Shown here in pieces: positions 1 to 7,825 of a stretch of DNA of 11,166 bases. A program made the translations under genes and the position numbers. Under the pieces are notes generated by a model. It did not search any database, was not told where the DNA came from, and saw nothing but the letters and a program-made list of their open reading frames with translations. How positions within the stretch are numbered: the first letter of the stretch is position 1; each line of letters starts with the position of its first letter. This DNA is from Echinostoma caproni. Lineage: Eukaryota > Platyhelminthes > Trematoda > Plagiorchiida > Echinostomatidae. The DNA lies in the NCBI GenBank assembly GCA_900618425.1, contig UZAN01049759.1:1-11166 (forward strand), in the 5' to 3' direction.

Positions 1-283
1 AAACGCCTCGACCACATTAGTTACGTGGTTTGATTCCACCATATATATATATATATATATACTAATATACTAATATATACCGTCTGCCATATAAGCCACT
101 CAGCTGTGGAGCAGTACTCCTCTCTGCATTTTCTCTGCCTCTCATCACCCAAACTTTCCAATAGCAAATGAGCTGATTTTATCGCCTCACTAACTAGCAC
201 CATCCACCCATGCACCTGATATATTTGTGTTTCTGCGTATAACATTCGTGCTTGGTTGTCTGTGGTGTCTGTTTCACTCTCAG
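1..283. other. Upstream intron sequence with AT repeat
   Basis: Apart from the AT microsatellite I see no supported gene here. The stretch at 220-283 is T-rich and forms the pyrimidine tract before exon 1. The minus-strand open frame at 21-245 is low-complexity at one end and resembles nothing I know. Confidence 0.5.
41..79. repeat. (AT)n microsatellite with ACTAATAT units
   Basis: About ten AT units run from 41 to 61. Two copies of an ACTAATAT-like unit follow to about 79. It is simple sequence with no coding content. Confidence 0.95.
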
Positions 284-352
284 CTTTGTAAAAACTGCCT
301 GCAGTTGAACCTCATACTTTCTATGGGCAATCCTCATACCACAGACCACCAG
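284..352 (+). CDS. Exon 1 in window of the unassigned gene
   Basis: This 23-codon segment is preceded by a long T-rich tract ending CTCTCAG (277-283) and followed by the donor GTACTA at 353. It is in phase 0 at both ends. The reading starts LCKNCLQLNLILS and ends TTDHQ. The start rests on the acceptor only; the open frame continues upstream to an ATG at 227, but that part reads like the pyrimidine tract rather than protein. The donor is weaker than the others, so this is one of the less certain exons. Confidence 0.45.
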
Positions 353-3300
353 GTACTAAATCCTACAAATGCCTTCTTTCGGAGTTATACACTTCTCCAC
401 TCACTCCCATATCTTTTGCCTATCATTTGTCCTCCGTATTCAAACCCAGTATAACGCGTCAGTTCCTGTTGTGTGCACCACTTTTTGTCCGGTGCTGAGA
501 GGAACACAGCGTGAGCATGAAAACCGTCTTCTCATAGTTCCCGATAACAAGCGCCTAAGCAGACTAGGCAAAATCCGTTGTCCTTCTACAATTAATATAA
601 TGTAATGAGCTGCAGCTGTTTCATGCATTGTCGTATAATCATTGAAATAGATTTCGCTTGGGATTTTTTATGTCATAATGATATCTTGATAACCACGAGG
701 CAAAAAGTGGTTCCAATGACAATGAAATTACTTGACATGAAGTATAAAAAACTACTTGGCTCATTGCTCATCCTGTCTGTCCGTTGTGAATTACTTTTTC
801 GTCCCCCCCCCGCCCCTCCGTACCGCGCAGTTCGTGTCTCCGTTTCTCGCCAACTTGCTCGGTCGTTATCTGAGTCTCAGTGCACCATTGGGCGATCGTG
901 AGTACTGTTTTGTTTGTCCATTTTTGACCGTTATTTTTTGGAGGAACAAGTCCCGCATCTTTTATTAATTGCACATTACTTTTCCTATTCTCACAGCTCA
1001 TTTGCATCGGTATAAACTCAGTCAAGGTAACGCATACGAAGGGAATCGTCGTGCATTGGAATTGATTCAGCACGTTTTTGCCTGCTTTTTTGAAAGCCCA
1101 CTTCTTCAATTGCAACGTCTAAGTGCAGGTATGTTTATTTTTTCTCCTCTTCCGATTCACCCGAACCGATATCACCGTGGTTTGTGTTTTGTCCGTTTTT
1201 CCCAATTAACTGTAGAAAAAAACAAACAAATAGTATGCTGGTAGACAGCTTTGTTTTCGTATGGTTCGATATCACACCTGTCTGCCGGAACCCGGCTAAT
1301 CCTCCAAACAGGAAGTTTTAGAAACATGGCTGCCTACATTTTAGTCAAGATTTTACAACTGTCATCAGACCGTTGTAAAACCACATTGGATACAGTATAA
1401 ACCAAAATTGCCGCTACAAAGTGCAAGGTTGTGTAATCAGAACTGAATAGAGTGATCCAAGAATTGGTAGGTGACTAAAGTTGCGAATATCAGAAGCTAA
1501 CCTAAAGACCAAGGCTGGAACGAAATTCACTTGCCATGGTACTGTGATGGAAATGTGAATGAGACAGGTGATCCGGGGAATTTTTCTAAGCCTTCTTAAT
1601 GTTTTTGCTCTGTTGTGGCCCGCGGATAACAGAAAGGGGAAATGAGCAATTCTCTACTGGATCATAAGCTTTTCCTTTGCTCATAAAACGCGGAGTCGTG
1701 AAATCCCCGCCCGTTTTCGCGTTTCTCCAAAACTCGTGTGTGCCACTTACTGCTGGTTTTTTACAAACAACTTCCAGGTTGTCACTCCCCTTTCCTCACT
1801 TGTTTATATCTGTTACACGAGTTGGTAGCTGCAGTGAAACTGGAGGTGGTCTTTCATCTAGTATTACTGTTAGTCCTGCTGTTAGAATCGTCACTGACCT
1901 TCACGTGATCCCTTTCGACATTCTAATTGTCGATACTTTTAATTTGTTCACTCCCAGTTCTCTGTCCGCCTGTCGAACCGAAGACCCTGGCTCACAATAG
2001 CTACCAGCTCCTGGTAGCCCTGTATTATTGGATCCGTTTAATTTGTGGATCTCAAACTACCCTGGATTCCAATGATTCCGGGGCTCCAACAACAATTCCA
2101 GCGGAATTCAGACCGAATCAACCGGTTGATCAAATCTGGACTGGTTCTGTACAGTGTTTGTTAGAAGCAGCCACTTCTTTACCAGATTCAAAAGTTGGGA
2201 CCATCCCGGTAAGCGCTTATTCGCTTCGGAGCATTTTCATGATCTACTGTGGGCACTAGCAGAGAGTAGAGTTGTATTATACTCCGAACGAAATATTCTA
2301 TAAAGACGCTCAGGTCACGTTTGTTGCGGTTTGTAGCATCTTACCCACCTAGAGAACTTTGAATGATAGTGTTGATTCTTTAATCGACCAACTCTGCATA
2401 AGTTGTTCATCCAAAATTACTCGGTGTTCCGGATGAGGTTATTGTGACGAAAACACACTTCCTGGGTACAAGTATATGAATAAACTGCCAAAAGATTACC
2501 GGATAGGCATGCCTGGCGAACGGCAGGAATCGCGAAACCAGTCGTGTGTTCCCAAAGAAACTTTGTCGATTCATTCGGATACTGCTTATAAATTTATATT
2601 CACCGGCTTGCGAACAAGCATGGTGCTAACGCAACAACAATAATAACAGTATAGGGGTATTTGAATACAAAAAAAGAGTGAAATGGAGACAGTAGCGTCA
2701 ACAATACCAAGGAGTGTACATAATATAAAAAATCTGGATGCATGAGGAGAGTGGTTATTAGGTATACCAACCTCACTGTTCAAATCCGTTAGCGGCATCT
2801 CCTCAGGTTTCAGCCGGGAAGCGTAACACAATTTACTCCACCCACTCTATTGGCTTGCGTTTTTATATTTTGATGCCAGATCATAGTCTGGTCATCCTGA
2901 ACCTTTTCCCTTCCAGTGTCTATCCGGTTTCACAGTGTATATCAAAGTAGTCTGTCTAATGACACGTAACATGTTACGGCCACCGGTATCGATGATGTTA
3001 CTGTGCAACCGTAATTGATGGTGTATTGGAAATTGAACAGGAATTTTAATGGAAACCCTCAGTTCACACGTCGTTGTTAGATTGCTTGGTTGTAGTGATC
3101 AGATAAAGGAGGTAAAGTCATTAACGATGATCACCGCAGCCATCCATGCAGGGCTTAGTTACGATTCACGTCTGCTACATATTTTCTTTTTCACGTGTGA
3201 CCCTCGTTTGTGCTTACCGCTTGTTATATTCAGCCCCAGTCGGCGATGCGTTCCCCATCAGTTACAGCCCGCGCCACGGAATCCTTAGTGGTGATGGTCT

Positions 3301-3537
3301 TACAACGTGTTGTGCATGCTACAGGTCACTTGGTCTGCCCTTCTAAAATCTCCTCACTGGTTGATCAACGTCAGACCGGTTTGAAGACCGGGGGACCCAA
3401 TCCGTCTGAGTGTTTAGTAAGTGTCCGTTTTTTTCGACCCAATCCATCTTTTCCGCTTAATTATGCCGTATCACAAACGTTCAGTAGTTTGCTTCCCTTT
3501 TTGAAAATCCATCGCACCATTCAATTAGAACAGTAAA

Positions 3538-3569
<32 letters not shown>

Positions 3570-6500
3570 TGTTATTATTATTTTTAGTATTAATATTATT
3601 ATTACTATCCGAACTAAGTCTTTCCAGGTTTAATCCATGAACCGTTTGAATGAAGGTTTCACTGCAAGTTTGTTGTGTATAAAGTATGATAATGTTTTGC
3701 CTTGTGGTTTTCAATGGTTTTTTATGTATAGTGTCGGCATTATAAATCAACGTACCTTTGTTACCTGTTGTGCTGCATCCTATCTGAACGTTGTATCCCA
3801 TGATCCCTTGTTCGTAAGTATTCAATGTCTAGGCATGATACACCACAAACCTAGCTTGATAAATGAGATGTATTCTTGGTCGAGTGGCTTAGGCAATGGC
3901 AACTTGCGTTTGCGAACCTTGAAGGTACGAGTTTAGATGCCCGGCATCGAGAAAAGATATCAGGTGTGCGATAAAACACACGAGAACTTTATCTTTTGTT
4001 TTTTCTGGATTATCTGTAGCTATTTGTTTTTCAAGTCGTTCTTTTCTGTTATTATTCTAGTTGCCTTGGTACCGTACTTGTTCGCAGAAGGGTGATAAAT
4101 GAATTAACATGTATACCAATGATGCCAAGGAAATAGATTCAGTACAGCTTTATCAGGGTTTTATCTGATTCTCCATACCGAATATCACGATCGAGCGATG
4201 TGGCCATGACACCAACGTTGCGCGTTTCTTATCTCCTTGATCTCGTTTCTTTCAGAATATTATCGATGCCGTAATAGAATTGGTCGACAAATATCCTGTC
4301 AGTGAACAAGATCGAGTGAGTTTCAAAGTCCTCCGTTGAATTTCACCCGGGATGTTTCACTTATTCTGATGATGAGGTAAAACGATAACCAGTATCACCT
4401 TGCGAGCTGTACATGTTCATGCAAAAGTTCGCATTTGTCGACCGGAAGTTTTCCAGATTCGATTTTGATTTGGTTTGGTGCAGGTAGGATGGAACGAGCG
4501 GGCTGGCGAAACTGAAATGAATCGGTAGGAAATCCATCATCACACCGAATTCATACTAGTATTCTTTGTTGGGTAAAATACGTAGTGCGCATACTGATCA
4601 CACCTTGTTTGCAGGTGCCATTCCAGGTTGGAGGCAATTATGTGGCAGTCAAAAGATGATGTGGATACTAGGCGTTGAGGAATTGGGTAGTATAAGTGCC
4701 TCTCGTCTTCTCAACTTGGGTCCCATACTCTAACTGTTTGGTTGAGGAATGCGGCAGTCACCCGACAAATAGTGTTGTTCCTATCAAGCCAAAATGGTTG
4801 AAATGGTGTGTGCACGGATAGGCTTCATATTTGTTGTTGATCATAGGGTTTATTTTGTTCCCTCTCAAAACAGACTCACTCGCTAACCGCCTGATACTTC
4901 CTTACTTAATTTGCAAGTATCCTGAGCTTGGCAGCCATCGGCAAATTTTGCTTCATCGTATTTCACTGCAGGACAGTTATGAGATTACTTATGGCAATAA
5001 TGATTTGAACAATCCCTTTCTCCCACTGTTCAATTCCTGTCAGTTAATCTGAGTTTGCTAATGAACGTATCTAAAACATTTACCAACTGAGAGTTTTAAG
5101 GACTACGAATGTCTTTCAGTTAGCTATCCACTCGGTAATTCTCGGAAAGCGAACTGATTGGTTCAGAGTTCGCCCTGCTCAGATAAATAGATGGTGCTAA
5201 TAGAAGACCTCGTAAGTGCTAAACACTTTCGTTGTCTACGAGTTCAAAATTTTAAGATATTGCTCTCCCAAACCGAAGAGTGCATTATCATGATCATTTA
5301 GTCTGTTCACGCCCACTGTTACGTAATAAACGCCTGTGCCCGATGATGACGGAAGTCGAACTCAGTGGTGTCGGTGCTCGGTTGATTGTACTTCGTCGTT
5401 ATCACACGAATTGCTCATAAGAAGCAAACAGTTATTCTAGGGGAATCGTTCTTTATGCATTTTCCACTAAATTGGGTCCTTCTTGTTATTGATAATTTAT
5501 GTGAAACATTCACTTTTATATTTATTCAACCCTTACAGATGGATGTTCTCTTTGATCTGTGTGTGAAATCCATGGAGTTGGGTAGTTCCTGGATATTCCG
5601 TCGCCCAAGTTCATCTGAACCTACAAAGACCGTCTCATCTGAGTGAGCGCTATGTGTTGCATATCTCTTCATATGTATATTTTCATATGTACATAGATAA
5701 AAATACTGTTAGTGGTACTACTCCCAATGTAAAGGTTAGCTTTCAGATGTGGCTTCTTCCGGGTATTGTGGTAGTGGTCCCGTTTGGTTGGTGACTGAAG
5801 CATATGGCAATAAATCGACATTCAAGACGTTGCTGTTTTACTAATTCTAATCAAATTGGAACAATCTCAAAATCACGTTCATTCTAGTGCCTCTGTCGTA
5901 GTCTGAGCTTGATATGCTGTTCGTTCAACGAATCTTTCTGATAATGATGACTGCACAATGCGCGGCTGTCACTTGGAGGATCTCTCATGTGTGTAATACC
6001 AGAGAAAATTTATTTGTTCATCGCGAATATTTTTTTCGCAGTACGCTATTTTCATCCGAGTAAAACGAAAATTACCAGTATGAAATAGTTCATGATCCTT
6101 TTTTCTGAAGGCAGTGCAGTCTTTCTCCATATATGTAGTGGTAAACGTTTTCGAATGTAATACTCGTTCTATTGAAAAACGCTTTCTTTCATTTACTCTC
6201 ATCCAATTACTTCTCATCAGTGTACTCAATCGCTGGTGTGATCTAACTCAGCGCTTAGTGGAATCTGACGCGCGTTTAGATGTCACCAATTCGGTTCCGC
6301 GGATGCGCACAATCGGAGCGAACACCAGCGGTGAGCTGATACGCTTGATCCGGCAACTTTTGTCTGCCTTCATCCCCGACTGTGTGCATCTGGCTGCGGC
6401 CGGTCCGTCCAATACTGATTTAACTTCACAAGATTCGTCCACGAGCATCTGGCTTGGACAAAGTGAGTTTTATTTCTGTTCATTCACAGACAGTGTATTT

Positions 6501-7260
6501 CCATTTTCATACTGTACGATCTTTCATGCTCCGGTTTTGGCTACTGTCTTGAAGGTAATCTGTTCAATCCACGTGATTAAAATAAATTTGACTGAATAGG
6601 TGTTACCAACACATGGATACAGAATACGAGTTGATTAGGTTGTCAATAAAGTGAGAACTATATGCCTGCTACTGTTTACAACAGTTTAATTATTACGCAC
6701 CTAAGTGTGATGCACAACAGACGGGGAGAACCCCGTTATCACGAGGACCTGCTGTTCAGTGATGGGAACCAGTAACCTAAAACCCGGGACTTGGAGTGGC
6801 GAATCATATAAGGTCCCGATAGGTTAGGCGTGGTATTGAACCGGACGACAGCAGAGCTGCCTACCACCAAAGTCGAGTGGTGGTAATGGGGCTCGGACCT
6901 CGGACCATAAGGTCCAAAGCACACCGGTGATAGCGATTAAACCACTACGCCACCACCATGACATAATTTCTCCGTCTACCTGTTCGGCCCATCCTGAGAA
7001 CCCTAACCGGAAAACCCTATGCACGATCTAAATAGTAGTCCATTAATCTTTTTTCATGCTTTCGTGCTAAATCATAGTCAAACTGCCATCGATCTCCCAA
7101 CTATTCGTGTTGATTACTGTCCGCGTATAAACCTTCGTTTCAGATAACCTTGCAAACCATAGCTCTCTCTGGCTTCAGTTTCTCGCAACCCCATCGGTCT
7201 GTTTTGGACAAACGTTTTCTGCATAGTGTCCATGTATGGTTGGAATCATGGCGTGAATAA
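284..7260 (+). CDS. 3' part of a multi-exon gene, unassigned helix-rich protein (nine exons)
   Basis: Proposed join: 284-352, 831-897, 997-1128, 1958-2208, 3234-3416, 4256-4315, 5539-5642, 6221-6554, 7144-7260. What is seen: each segment lies between an AG acceptor and a GT donor, the splice phases agree at every junction, no stop interrupts the join, and the total is 1317 nt (438 codons plus TAA). The gene starts upstream of the window. The product is rich in Leu and amphipathic helices (for example RALELIQHVFACFF, ATESLVVMVLQRVVHA, MDVLFDLCVKSMELG) and has Ser/Thr/Pro-rich linkers, a pattern common in HEAT/ARM solenoids such as importin/exportin or Sec7-GEF scaffolds. I compared it from memory with several such families and none aligned convincingly, so no function is given. 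The stop at 7258-7260 may be the true end, but a downstream exon cannot be excluded. The retroelements in and beside the gene lie antisense to it. Confidence 0.62.
353..830 (+). other. Intron between exons 1 and 2
   Basis: This 478-nt stretch shows only scattered short open frames on both strands. It ends in the C-rich tract at about 793-826, with a run of C interrupted by a single G, which serves as the pyrimidine tract of the next acceptor. No repeat was recognised. Confidence 0.45.
831..897 (+). CDS. Exon 2 in window of the unassigned gene
   Basis: A C- and T-rich tract (about 793-830, with a run of nine or more C) ends in GCGCAG. The exon follows, reading FVSPFLANLLGRYLSLSAPLGD plus one base, and then GTGAGT at 898. 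It enters in phase 0 and leaves in phase 1, matching both neighbours. The segment has the leucine spacing of an amphipathic helix. Confidence 0.6.
997..1128 (+). CDS. Exon 3 in window of the unassigned gene
   Basis: The acceptor is TTCCTATTCTCACAG and the donor is GTATGT at 1129. The exon enters and leaves in phase 1. It reads HLHRYKLSQGNAYEGN then RALELIQHVFACFF and LLQLQRLSA. The second part is a strong amphipathic helix pair, as in HEAT-like repeats. Only about 100 nt of intron separate it from exon 2. Confidence 0.68.
1129..1957 (+). other. Intron between exons 3 and 4
   Basis: The stretch is 829 nt with GTATGT at the start and TCACTCCCAG at the end. An open frame at 1677-2000 overlaps the end of it in a different frame from exon 4 and reads as low-complexity Ser/Pro, so I do not call it. 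No repeat family was recognised. Confidence 0.5.
1958..2208 (+). CDS. Exon 4 in window of the unassigned gene
   Basis: At 251 nt this is one of the two largest exons. The acceptor is TTTGTTCACTCCCAG and the donor is GTAAGC at 2209. It enters in phase 1 (G+TT gives Val) and leaves in phase 0. It contains the helix SYQLLVALYYWIRLICG, a polar linker rich in Asp/Ser/Pro, and a second helix, QIWTGSVQCLLEAATSL. A loop between two hydrophobic helices fits a solenoid protein. Confidence 0.68.
2209..3233 (+). other. Intron between exons 4 and 5, carrying a retroelement tail
   Basis: The stretch is 1025 nt. About 2590-2830 is a 3' fragment of an RTE element on the minus strand (see its entry). The remaining roughly 780 nt shows no coding signal or repeat that I can support. 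Confidence 0.5.
2590..2830 (-). mobile_element. Solitary 3' UTR fragment of an RTE-like retrotransposon
   Basis: On the minus strand this stretch runs parallel to the 3' UTR of the large element at 7560-7825. Shared landmarks in order are a CCTGAGGA block (near 2800 here, near 7775 there), a stretch ending in a TTATTGTTGTTGCG/CTACTGCTATTGTG-like block, and the nearly identical core ATGCTTGTTCGCAAGCCGGTG / ATGCATGTTCGCAAGCCGATG (about 2602-2622 and 7563-7583). Only the 3' end is present, as expected for a 5'-truncated insertion by target-primed reverse transcription. The 2586-2831 open frame in it is fortuitous. The outer boundaries are approximate; no target-site duplication was confirmed. 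Confidence 0.7.
3234..3416 (+). CDS. Exon 5 in window of the unassigned gene
   Basis: The acceptor is TTGTTATATTCAG (3221-3233) and the donor is GTAAGTG at 3417; both ends are in phase 0. An alternative acceptor six bases later (CCCCAG, ending 3239) would drop Pro-Gln and keep the frame. The exon reads a Ser/Arg-rich start, then the helix ATESLVVMVLQRVVHATGHL, then a basic, Gly/Pro-rich tail ending PSECL. Confidence 0.65.
3417..4255 (+). other. Intron between exons 5 and 6
   Basis: The stretch is 839 nt with GTAAGTG at the start and TTTCTTTCAG at the end. It contains the TTA microsatellite. An open frame at 3637-3936 contains donor-like sites (GTAAGT at 3813, GTACGA after about 3924) but no acceptor in the phase required, so it is not called as an exon. 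Confidence 0.45.
3537..3606. repeat. (TTA)n trinucleotide microsatellite
   Basis: About ten uninterrupted ATT/TTA units are followed by interrupted ones to about 3606. On the minus strand it translates as poly-Asn, which explains the minus-strand open frame at 3481-3825. It lies in an intron about 120 nt after the donor of exon 5. Confidence 0.95.
4256..4315 (+). CDS. Exon 6 in window of the unassigned gene (20 codons)
   Basis: This small 60-nt exon is phase 0 at both ends, preceded by CTCGTTTCTTTCAG and followed by GTGAGT at 4316. It reads NIIDAVIELVDKYPVSEQDR, which is helix then turn. Because it is exactly 20 codons in phase 0, skipping it would not shift the frame. Confidence 0.6.
4316..5538 (+). 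other. Longest intron, between exons 6 and 7
   Basis: The stretch is 1223 nt with GTGAGT at the start and CCCTTACAG at the end. An open stretch around 4875-5049 reads like plausible protein (YPELGSHRQILLHRISL) and follows a possible acceptor, but I find no good donor, so it is left out. No repeats were recognised. Confidence 0.45.
5539..5642 (+). CDS. Exon 7 in window of the unassigned gene
   Basis: The acceptor is TATTCAACCCTTACAG and the donor is GTGAGC at 5643. It enters in phase 0 and leaves in phase 2. It reads MDVLFDLCVKSMELGSSWIF followed by an Arg/Ser/Pro-rich, probably flexible tail. Without splicing the frame would end at TGA 5644-5646, so the phase-2 donor next to that stop supports the exon call. 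Confidence 0.62.
5643..6220 (+). other. Intron between exons 7 and 8
   Basis: The stretch is 578 nt with GTGAGC at the start and TTCTCATCAG at the end. Two short repeats of TTCATATG/CATATGTA lie at about 5668-5692. I see nothing else in it; the minus-strand open frame at 5969-6229 has no recognisable motif. Confidence 0.45.
6221..6554 (+). CDS. Exon 8 in window of the unassigned gene (possibly split by a 27-nt intron)
   Basis: The acceptor is CAATTACTTCTCATCAG and the donor is GTAATC at 6555. It enters in phase 2 (GA+T gives Asp) and leaves in phase 0. It reads VLNRWCDLTQRLVESDARLD, then a Ser/Thr linker, the helix GELIRLIRQLLSAFIPDC, a Ser/Asp-rich stretch, and a hydrophobic end. Inside it, 6463-6489 starts GTGAGT, is T-rich and ends TTCACAG. 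Removing it leaves the frame unchanged (27 nt), so the exon could be 6221-6462 plus 6490-6554. Neither form introduces a stop. Confidence 0.6.
6690..6960 (-). mobile_element. tRNA-derived SINE-like repeat in the last intron
   Basis: On the minus strand the sequence opens with a tRNA-like head: TGGCGTAGTGGT (rc of 6941-6952) fits an internal RNA polymerase III A box. A B-box-like GGTCCGAGCCC follows (rc of 6889-6899). Further down, GGTTCAATACC (rc of 6832-6842) fits the GGTTCRANNCC B-box consensus better. The flanking head reads like a degenerate tRNA (GGTGGTGG at the start, CCACCACTC after the first B box). The tail end at about 6690 is a guess, as I recognise no poly-A or tandem-repeat tail. 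It is antisense to the host gene. It could instead be a decayed tRNA pseudogene inside another repeat. Confidence 0.55.
7144..7260 (+). CDS. Exon 9, probable last exon of the unassigned gene
   Basis: The acceptor is ACCTTCGTTTCAG; the exon is read in phase 0 to TAA at 7258-7260. It starts ITLQTIALSGFSFSQPH and ends in a basic, aromatic stretch, HSVHVWLESWRE. Phase 0 matches the GTAATC donor at 6555. If the gene instead leaves exon 8 at 6462 (phase 1) directly into this exon, the reading ends at TAG 7224-7226. No AATAAA lies close downstream, so the terminal status is tentative. Confidence 0.5.
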   Translation: MTLQTIALSGFSFSQPHRSVLDKRFLHSVHVWLESWRE

Positions 7261-7559
7261 CGATGCGGTCAGATGACGTGTTCGAGGCAGATAGTGTTCC
7301 GTTAAACAAAACTATTTCACTCCACCATCTGAGTTGGCTTTAAAACGTTCTTCGAATGCCTGGACAACATTTGCCCCACCGTGCGTTATTTGCAGACTTT
7401 CGATCAGACTAGAAGAAATGGCTAAGCAAGCTGTGACGAAGCGTAGAGGGTATTCGGATCTGGTTGCTGTCAGGGTTTCCGGGTTACCACCTCCCAATAT
7501 GATTGGAGACTTTACTGGATAGGGCATTAAATCACAGTCAGTGGTATGAGTGCACTTTC
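7261..7559. other. Intergenic stretch, open on both strands, unexplained
   Basis: From about 7312 to 7527 the sequence is open on both strands: plus strand 7334-7522 (62 codons) and minus strand 7312-7527 (71 codons). The minus-strand reading is the more protein-like (LRFVTACLAISSSLIESLQI, then THGGANVVQAFEERFKAN). I do not recognise either. It abuts the 3' end of the RTE element and may be part of another repeat or a gene fragment. Confidence 0.3.
7526..7531 (+). promoter_or_regulatory. Possible polyadenylation signal ATTAAA
   Basis: ATTAAA, the commonest variant of AATAAA, lies 265 nt after the proposed stop codon and is followed by a GT-containing stretch (GTCAGTGGTATGAGTG). No canonical AATAAA was seen closer to the stop. 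This is weak support only. Confidence 0.2.
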
Positions 7560-7825
7560 ATCGGCTTGCGAACATGCATGATGCCAGCACAATAGCAGTA
7601 GTAGAAAAGGGCCTAATTAGTTAAAGATGAGAGCGATGTAAAGAAAACTAACCGGGAACAAAATGAACAGGAATAGTAGTTGTATGTTTCACTTTTCAAA
7701 TATTTTTATGGTGTACGGAATTTCAACGAGGCCATGTCTCTCGGCGTCTCGAACCTGTGACAATTCTCAATCCTCAGGGCTCCAACCTGGAGAATGGAAC
7801 AGTCCAGTTGTGCATACATACTATT
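7560..7825 (-). other. 3' UTR of the RTE element
   Basis: This stretch follows the TGA at 7826-7828 on the minus strand. It holds a CCAGGTTGGAGCCCTGAGGA block (about 7773-7794), an AT-rich middle, a CTACTGCTATTGTG block and the end core ATGCATGTTCGCAAGCCGATG. The same order recurs in the solitary copy at 2590-2830. The exact 3' terminus is unknown; it fades into unexplained sequence near 7555. Confidence 0.7.

Noticed and set aside
1677..2000. Plus-strand open frame of 107 codons
   Set aside because: It overlaps the intron 3 end and exon 4 in another frame; composition is low-complexity and it has no splice support.
3481..3825. Minus-strand open frame of 114 codons with poly-Asn
   Set aside because: The Asn run is the translation of the TTA microsatellite; the rest has no motif and lies in an intron.
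3637..3936. Plus-strand open frame with donor-like sites at 3813 and about 3924
   Set aside because: No acceptor gives the phase 0 entry needed after exon 5; the frame reads through an intron.
6875..6957. A functional tRNA gene on the minus strand
   Set aside because: The A and first B box are tRNA-like but the arms do not pair into a cloverleaf that I can support, and the first B box is degenerate; SINE head preferred.
7144..7226. Alternative phase-1 reading of the last exon ending at TAG 7224-7226
   Set aside because: It would need exon 8 to end at 6462 and the open stretch to 6554 to be unused. The phase-0 reading is longer and matches the 6555 donor. Not fully excluded.
284..7260. Assignment of the gene to RalGAP alpha, exportin, importin-13/transportin or a Sec7-type GEF
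   Set aside because: Short helical stretches look alike, but block order and key motifs did not line up with what I know of these families.
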